Below the pieces are notes generated by a model. It searched no databases. It had not been told where the DNA came from and saw only the letters and a program-made list of their open reading frames with translations. From positions 54,703,755-54,767,754 of the forward strand of contig CM048853.1 in NCBI GenBank assembly GCA_026545225.1: 64,000 nucleotides of DNA, given 5' to 3'. Below, piece after piece: positions 57,368 to 64,000 of this stretch. The stretch's first letter is position 1. Each line of letters opens with the position of its first letter. Position numbers and translations under genes: made by a program. This DNA is from Cornus controversa. Lineage: Eukaryota; Streptophyta; Magnoliopsida; Cornales; Cornaceae.

Positions 57368-58182
57368 TATATTTTTAATCTATACATATGAGTGTTATTC
57401 GTTAACGAAAAAATGTTTAATTTATTTTAAAAATTATAAACAAAAAAATATGTTTATTAATTTTAAATTATTTTTTTTTAAATTAACATAATAAATTGCA
57501 TAAAAAGTCAAGTTTATGGTACAACAAATAATTTTTTTTTTTTTTTAAACATGGGTGTCCCTAAGTAACTATTTCGTATTATCAAGTATATTAGTAATCA
57601 TTCATATTGTATCAAATATTTTTTTCTCAAGACAATTGATACTCTTTAATTCTGTCCACACTTGATAATTCTAATTTTTTTATCGTTGTATCAAACAATA
57701 GCCTTAAAATTTTTTTTTTTCTTTTCATTTTCTCACTTTTAGTTTCAATTTTTAATTAAAATAATATAATCACCATTTTAGATAAAAACAGAAAAAAAAG
57801 TTTTTTTTTTAATAAACATAAACAATAAACATCATTTTGATGTTTATGATTTGAAGGCTTAGCTACAGTATTGTTTTAAAAACGTTTTGACAATTTATAA
57901 ACAAAACAAAAATTATCAAACATGTTTATCGTAAAAATTTATTTTGATAAATAATAAACACTAAACATAAACGGTTACCAAACGGACCCTAAATAATACA
58001 TGCTTTTAATAAGTGAGGTTAAATAATAAAAAAAAATGGTAAATATCTTTTACTTCCCTGGTCGAATTAACACATTTAAATTATTTTTTTTTAATTTCAC
58101 TTATCTTCTTTGTCAGTGACGGCCGTCTAAACAATTCACAGTAGTGAATGATTTTACCATTATGTTTTGTATTGTATATATT
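57368..58182. other. AT-rich intergenic DNA
   Basis: No gene was seen. Long A and T runs dominate. GGTTACCAAACGGACCCT near 57972-57989 looks like the terminus of a MITE whose other end I could not find. Confidence 0.5.
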
Positions 58183-58435
58183 GTCACGTCCCAATTTTCG
58201 ACTCCCGAAAAATCGGAGGGTGAACCCGTCCATTAACCCTAACGGACCATCCCAACACCTAAATCACCGCGGAAGCATACCACAAATGTATGTACATGTA
58301 TACGTACAATGCAGACCTAACCAACCTCAATGGCCCCACACAAACTCTCACACTATCACATATCAACCAACTCTCCTCTAGAGATTACGATGCATCATAA
58401 TCAGGGTCGTAATGTGTGGCTGGGTGGAACAATTG
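58183..58435. repeat. Fragment related to the start of the 3.9-kb TG...CA element
   Basis: TGTCACGTCCCAATTTTCGA, followed by GAAAAATCGGAGGGTGAACC, parallels the start of the element at 11897 (TGTCACGCCCCGATTCCC and GAAACCGAGGTGTGAACC). The similarity fades after about 60-100 bp and the far end could not be fixed. Confidence 0.5.
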
Positions 58436-60188
58436 TTAAGATATAGTTAGGGAATTAACGTAAGTAAACGTATGTAGGTATTACGCTTTCGCATTGATTT
58501 AGTGATGTACATGGATAGACATTCCATTAGGTTTTAGTGGACATAGTCACCCTTGTAATTACAATGGATCGTAATTACTATTTACAACAAGCTCCGGAAA
58601 TGGTTCAAACTTCAATCGGGCATAATTCCTTCGTTTCAAATTGGAATTGAGCATGGTTTTTTTAAAAATTAAGTATTTTTGGATCATTTTTCTAATAGAT
58701 TAAGTATCACTCTGAAATTCTAAACACACAGAAGGTTGAGTTCTGGAATTGAGCGGTTCATGAGTGTGAACCGGGTGGGACTTTCATTATTCACCTCCCA
58801 TTTTCCTCGCTCTTAACTGGGTTTTAAAAATTGAAATGAGACATATATTATTATATATTAAGTTATATTCAAATGGGAAATGACTAAAGTACCCCTTATC
58901 AAAATTTGAACTTGGTAATCCACACTTAGTCAATTTTTGTGGCTCTAATACAATGTACACAGAGAGAGAAATTAGAACGATATAGAGAGAATACAATATA
59001 GAGAGAGAAAATTACACAGAAGAAACCCTAAGAGAAAATCATAGAATCCTTTGTATTTTGTGATATCGGAGCAGAACTAAGTGAAGATCACAAAATCCTA
59101 ATCGGAGCAAAACTCGGTGAAGATCGCGATTTGGGCTTAGTGTCTGCCAGGTATGTACAAAACCCAAAAATTTTTATATATTCGACTTGTTCTGTTTGCA
59201 TTTTCACTTTAAGTTATGATACTTGTTTGCATATTCAGTTTAGGGTTTTCATATTGTTCACATTTTTGTTCAGTTTAGGGTTTTTCACATTTTTCGCATT
59301 TTCACTTTTGGGTGCTTTCTATTAGGTTTTGTATGTTTCTACTTTCAATTAGGGTTTTCAATTTGGGAGTTTTTCGTTTTTGCTTTCAATTAAGGCTTAG
59401 AATTTGGGAGTTTTGTTTCTGCCTTAAATTAGGGCTTCCAATTAGGATTTTTTATTTCTGCTTTCAATTAAGGCTTAGAATTTGGGGGGGTTTTGTTTAT
59501 GATTTAAATTATGGCTTCGAATTAGGATTTTTATGGTTTTGCTTTAAATTAATGCTTCCAATTTGAGGATTTTTCGTTTCTACTTTTAATTAAGGCTTAG
59601 AAGTTGAGGTTTTTTTGTTACTTATTTAAATTAGAGCTTCCAATTAGGATTTTTCATTTCTGCTTTCAATTAAGGCTTAGAATTTTTATTTCTGATTTAA
59701 ATTAGGGCTTCCAATTAGGATTTTATGGTTCTGCTTTAAATTAGGGCTTCCAATTTGGGAGTTTTTCATTTCTGCTAAAATTTAGGGGGTTTATTATTTC
59801 TGATTTAAATTAGGACTTTCAATTAGGGTTTTTCGTTCCTACTTTCAATTAAGGTTTAGAATTTTGGAGTCTTTTATTTCTGCTTTAAATTAGGGCTTCC
59901 AATTAGGGTTTTTCGTTTTTGCTTTCAATTAAGGCTTAAAATTTAGGATTTTTTGTTTCTACTTTAAATTAGGGGTTCCAATTAGGGTTTTTATGGTTCT
60001 GCTTTCAATTAGGGATTCCAATTAGGATTTTTATGGTTTTGCTTTAAATTAGGGCTTCCAATTTGAGATTTTATGGTTTTACTTTCAATTTGGGGGTTTT
60101 ATGTTTCTGCTTCCAATTATTATCATTATATATATAGTAATGTTACTTTATTTTTTATGTGCAGTAATTTTGTGTCTTTGTCAAAGTC
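58436..60188 (+). other. 5' non-coding region of the MULE, with a leader intron
   Basis: No coding sequence. 58960-59149 looks like a leader (GAGAGAGAAATTAG, AGAAACCCTAAGAG) ending CTGCCAG/GTATGTAC, a good splice donor. A matching acceptor TTATGTGCAG lies at 60161-60170, 18 bp before the transposase ATG. Most of the inferred intron is the minisatellite listed separately. The left TIR of the MULE was not found. Confidence 0.5.
59215..60115. repeat. Degenerate minisatellite, roughly 40-50-bp unit
   Basis: The phrase TTTCTGCTTTAAATTAGGGC, followed by TTCCAATTAGGATTTTT, recurs more than ten times with changes (for example near 59420, 59450, 59690, 59735, 59880 and 59960). Two sub-variants alternate, one with TTCAATTAAGGCTTAGAATT. 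The ORFs across it are repeat readings. Confidence 0.85.
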
Positions 60189-62066
60189 ATGGATGCATAT
60201 TATGACTTGCATTTTCATCATTTGGATTCAGTTTGTTCAATATGGAATGTGGATCCTGATAGGTATTCTCATCTTGATTTGAGTAGATTGTTATAAAGCC
60301 CTTATTGAATTATATGGCATTGTTGGCTTAGCACCAATAATACACTATGAAGTACCTGATAGCAAGCACAGGATGTTGATCAGTAGTGATGTTAATGTGA
60401 TGGATATGTTTAGCTTTCATGTTTCTAGGAGAGACATAAACCTATTTGTTGAAGTAGAGACACCTGTTAGTGTTGATCTTGGTGAGAATAATGAAAGGAA
60501 GTGTGATTAATTTAAAGATGAACAGGAAGATGTTAAGGTTGATAATAATAGTGAGGATGAGGAAGTGGATTATATGTATGGATTTAGCTCCGAAGATGAA
60601 GATTGGAATGAAGGTGGTTCTCAATCTGAATCATCTAACAATGATAAAACTCTAATAGATTAAAAAATAATTGGGAACAATGCTTATTTGAAAAAAAATG
60701 ATGATGGGTTAAGTAATTATGAATCTAATGATGACTGTGGGTACTCATCAAGTGATGGGTAGGATGAAGAAGATGAAGTTGAAGAGGAATATTATGGGAA
60801 GACAAGGACAAAGGCAAGAAGTAAAAGAAAGCCAAATATTAGGGTGTGTGATTACAACAAGTATGAAAAAAAATTTCGTAGAGTTGAAAGGGTTCAAATT
60901 GTACTGGAGCAGTATCATATCTTTGACAATGTAGACCACTTTAGAGAAAGTATTAAAGGATTATGTAATTCAGGAGGGGTTTAAACTGTGGAGAATAAAA
61001 AATGTAAAAACAACAATGACTTACAGGTGTAGCACACCTGGCTGCCCATAAAGGATATATGCATCACCTCTTCGAGATAATGTAACATATATGATTAAGA
61101 CATTGGATTACACACGTGATTGTGTTAGGTTTACAGACACTGACAATCCAGAGGCAAATTCTAGGTGGATAGCTAAGAAGTATGTTGATAGGTTTAAAGA
61201 AAATCCAGAGTTAATTGTGAAATGATTGAAAATGGCACCTAAGTCAAATCATAGACTTCAACCAAAAAAGATGAAGTTGTACAGGGCAAAGAGAAAGGCG
61301 ATGGATGGAATTGAGGGCAGTTATTCTGCCTCCTCTAGGTTATTGCCCCAATATGCAAATGAAATAAGGAAAACTAATCCAGGCAGCGTAGTTAAGTTTA
61401 ACCATTGGCAACTTGATTTTACTGTGAATCCAACATTTAGAAGAATATTTATTTCATTTGAAGCAATGAGAACTGGATTCAAGTTGGGCTGCATACCATT
61501 TCTGGGGTTGGATGGTTGTCATTTGAAAGGTCCATATGGTGGTGTACTATTGGCAGCCATTACTTTGGATGCTAATAATGGTTTATTTTCTGTGGCATTT
61601 GCTATGATGGAGAGTGAAAGAAATGACAGCTGTGTATTTTTTCTACAACACTTAAGCATTGTAATTGAAATAGATGCACTTTCCAAGTATTGGACCATCA
61701 TGTTAGACATGCAAAAGGTAAATCAAAATTTTGATTTTTAAAATCAACTACTGTCCTAAATTATATTTATGTTGTTTAATTAAGTTTGTTAAATATGATA
61801 GGGTCTTGACCAAGAAATTGTAGAAACCATTCTCCAAACAACTCATAAACTATGTTGTAAGCATTTGTATAATACATTTAAGAAAAAACATGGTGGGTTC
61901 ATATTAAGGAAAAAAATTTGTAAGGCTACTAGAGCCCATAACTCATATAATTTTAAAGAGGCAATGGATGAAATGAAAAACTTGGATCCTACAGCTCATG
62001 AATGACTCGTGACTAACTTTCAATTGCCAGCTTGGTCTAGGCATGTATTTAATCCAAGTGTGAGGA

Positions 62067-62306
62067 TGTAATACCCCGCTCTAACACATGGTATGATATT
62101 ATTCGCTTTGGGTCTAAGCACGCCCGTTTTTGCTCTTGGGTTTTACCCCAAAAGGCCTCATACCATTTGAAGAGAACACATTACATATAATTCTCCACAC
62201 CCAGGCGATGTGGGATTGAGCACCCTGTACCCTGTCAGTGTGGTAGCTCAGCCTAGTGTCTGTATTCGCACCCGCCCACTCACACCCGTCCACAAATGTT
62301 ACTATA
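62067..62306 (-). repeat. TRIM 3' LTR (240 bp; minus-strand orientation)
   Basis: It starts on the + strand TGTAATACCCCGCTCTAACA and ends ACAAATGTTACTATA. It abuts the purine-rich tract of the short internal region, so it is the downstream LTR of the minus-strand element. Confidence 0.92.
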
Positions 62307-62375
62307 ATCCACCCCCTACGAGGCCCGACGTCCTTGTCGGCACACTTCTGGATGGGTTTAGGCTCTGATACCAAC

Positions 62376-62615
62376 TGTAATACCCCGCTCCAACACATGG
62401 TATGATATTGTCCGTTTTGGGCCTAAGCCTGCATGATTTTGCTCTTGGATTTTACCCCAAAAGGTCTCATACCATTTGAAGAGAACACATTACATATAAT
62501 TCTCCACACCCAGGCGATGTGAGATTGAGCACCCTGTACCCTGTCAGTGTGGTAGCTCAGCCCAGTGTCTGTCTTCGCACCCGCCCACTTACACCCATCC
62601 ACAAATGTTACTATA
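62376..62615 (-). repeat. TRIM 5' LTR (240 bp; minus-strand orientation)
   Basis: It is the same length as its partner and begins on the + strand TGTAATACCCCGCTCCAACA. Its U5 end faces the tRNA-Met primer site, which fixes the orientation as minus. Confidence 0.92.
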
Positions 62616-63589
62616 GAGGAATGATCATGTGACCAACAACAAAAGTGAGAGTTTTAACAATTGGGTTGGTGATTTTAGGATGATGCTTCTACTTTCATGC
62701 TTAAATGAGATTAGGGTAAAACTTATGGAAATACTTCAAAAAATGTACCAAGTGGGTTGCAGTTGGAATGTGTTGTCACACAAAACATTAGGAAGTAATT
62801 AAACAAACTAACTGCTGAAGGAAGAATATATATTGTGAGGGTTGCTGGTAAGGGAGTGTTTGAGGTAATGGATGAGTCATTTAGGCATATCATCAATTTG
62901 AATGACAGAACATGTGACTGTGATGGTTGGCAAAATCTCAGGCTTACCTTGTAAGCATGCAGCAGTTGCAATATGTTACACCAAAGACAATATTGAGACT
63001 TACTGCGATTCATATTACACTATTGAGACATATATGAAGACATGTCAAGGGATAATATATTCTATACCTGACCCAAAATTGTGGGAGCCATACACTGGAA
63101 TACCACTGGATCCTCCTCCTCCTAGAAGACTACCTGGAACGACTAGGAAAAAAATAGAAGAAGAGATGTTGATAAAGCTACCCAGGTACTAATCTGTGTA
63201 GAAGGAGTTTCACTTTTGTATGCAGACTTTGCAAAAAGTTTGGGCACAACAAAAGGACTTGTCAAAGGGCTCCAACTAGAAGGGAACATGTGATATGAAT
63301 TTACTTTATTTTTGGCATGTAATATTTATTTATTTATTTATGACTCAGTTAATAATAAATGTCATACTGTTATGTTAGTCACATGAAGCTGGAAAAGGAA
63401 TAGGAAGTGCAGGGGCATCCTAATCAGAGCTATGTGTCACCCAACAAGTAAGTGGAGTTGGTTTATAATTTGCTATTAAATCACTTAATAATTTTTTTGA
63501 CATATATATTTTTTTTTTGTTATTTGTGATAGTAACAAAATAACACACATGGAAGGGGAAGCTCAGTCCCACCACAGAGAGTTAGAGGG

Positions 63590-63960
63590 ACTGCAGCTCC
63601 ACCATATTCATCAAATGCACAGAGTGGAAGAGGGGTTACACCTCCAACAAATGCACAAAGAGAGAAAGGGTCTGCACCTCCATTAAATGCCTAACGAGGA
63701 AGAGGGGCTGCACCTCCATCAAATGCACAAGGAGGAAGAGGGGCTGCATTCATACATGGAAGAGGAAGGGGAAGTAATGCAACTCCGCCAAACACACAAG
63801 GAGGGAGAGGGTCGTTATTCACATATAGAAGATGAAGTAGGAATATTACAGCTCTATCAAATGCACAAGGAGATAGAGGGACTGCACCTCCACTCAGAGG
63901 AAGTGGGGAGAGGGAGATTCATACCTGTATTTGGCCAATTAGGAGCTAGGGGAAGAGGGA
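63590..63960 (+). repeat. In-frame-like tandem repeats in the MULE C-terminal tail
   Basis: Units of roughly 50 bp with CACCTCCATCAAATGCACAA and GGAGGAAGAGGGGCTG recur about seven times and would encode APPSNAQGGRG-type repeats where the frame holds. Stops (for example TAA in LNA*RG near 63691) interrupt them. Confidence 0.75.
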
Positions 63961-64000
63961 TGGGAGGATCTCAAAATCAATATAGTATATCAAATGAAAG

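Larger units (their letters stand above)
62067..62615 (-). mobile_element. TRIM retrotransposon, complete (549 bp), with GAGGA target duplication
   Basis: Two direct repeats of 240 bp (62067-62306 and 62376-62615) flank a 69-bp middle. Read on the minus strand, an LTR ending GGGGTATTACA is followed after two bases by TGGTATCAGAGCC (62373-62361), the primer site for initiator tRNA-Met. A purine-rich GTAGGGGGTGGAT then abuts the second LTR. GAGGA at 62062-62066 and GAGGA at 62616-62620 are the target duplication. The LTRs begin TATAG and end TTACA, not TG...CA. There is no coding capacity, so it must have moved with borrowed proteins. The two LTRs differ at a modest number of sites. Confidence 0.95.
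60189..63999 (+). pseudogene. Mutator-like (mudrA-type) transposase gene, decayed and split by a TRIM
   Basis: From the ATG at 60189 (MDAYYDLHFHHLD) the N-terminal part has a stop and frameshift near 60291 and several TAA codons. An acidic region follows, then the MuDR DNA-binding-like domain (about 60950-61140: GFKLWRIKN, TYRCSTPGCP). The transposase core has FLGLDGCHLKGPYGGVLLAA (first Asp near 61510) and MLDMQK, where an 85-bp intron follows (GT at 61718). The next part holds CCKHLYNTFKKKHGG, interrupted at 62066 by the TRIM. Beyond it are SWIM-like residues (GLPCKHAAVAICY), a zinc knuckle (CRLCKKFGHNKRTC near 63216-63260) and a Gly/Arg/Pro repeat tail. Many stops and shifts show that it is dead. 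The 3' end is beyond the window. Confidence 0.88.

Noticed and set aside
58787-59566. ORFs of 64-84 codons near the MULE leader
   Set aside because: They are built from the TTTCTGCTTTAAATTAGGG minisatellite and adjacent leader sequence.

Overview
The window is nuclear DNA of a eudicot plant. Three host genes with plant-only or plant-typical sequences lie on the + strand, each with GT-AG introns. They sit in AT-rich DNA full of (TA)n and (GA)n microsatellites and of plant transposon families (Athila-type Ty3, PIF/Harbinger, Mutator-like, TRIM). The species cannot be read from the sequence.

Layout. 1-6506: the 3' part of an Athila-like Ty3 retrotransposon (integrase end of pol, a downstream ORF with one stop codon, polypurine tract, 3' LTR); its 5' part is outside the window. 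6507-11098: retroelement debris, with an array of 14 copies of an 80-bp repeat, a solo LTR of the same Athila family (5-bp target duplication GGAAT) that splits an unidentified minus-strand ORF, and a probable small solo LTR. 11099-21325: a decayed PIF/Harbinger transposon (copy 1), itself split by a 3.9-kb TG...CA element with target duplication CACCT. 21956-29267: the gene for COP9 signalosome subunit 1 (six exons, 441 aa, one GC-AG intron). 30766-43262: a QUASIMODO3/PMT13-type pectin methyltransferase gene (seven exons, 597 aa). Its 8.6-kb sixth intron holds a Pack-MULE carrying a piece of a plastid ketoacyl-ACP synthase I gene, and inside that a second PIF/Harbinger copy. 43263-49596: intergenic DNA with microsatellites and two TIR elements. 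49597-55394: an HD-ZIP class IV homeobox gene of the ANL2/HDG1 type (nine exons, 814 aa). 56229-57358: a non-autonomous Mutator-like element with a perfect 9-bp target duplication. 58436-64000: a decayed autonomous MULE whose mudrA-type transposase gene is split by a 549-bp TRIM retrotransposon.

The host genes are unrelated in function: ubiquitin-pathway control (CSN1), Golgi pectin methylation (QUA3) and epidermal transcription (HD-ZIP IV). All three appear complete in splicing and length. The most notable material is the transposons: insertions nested three deep inside a host intron, a captured KAS I fragment, a third ORF (GRF-type zinc finger plus a membrane helix) kept in both PIF copies and intact in one, and a shared loss of a catalytic aspartate in both PIF transposases.
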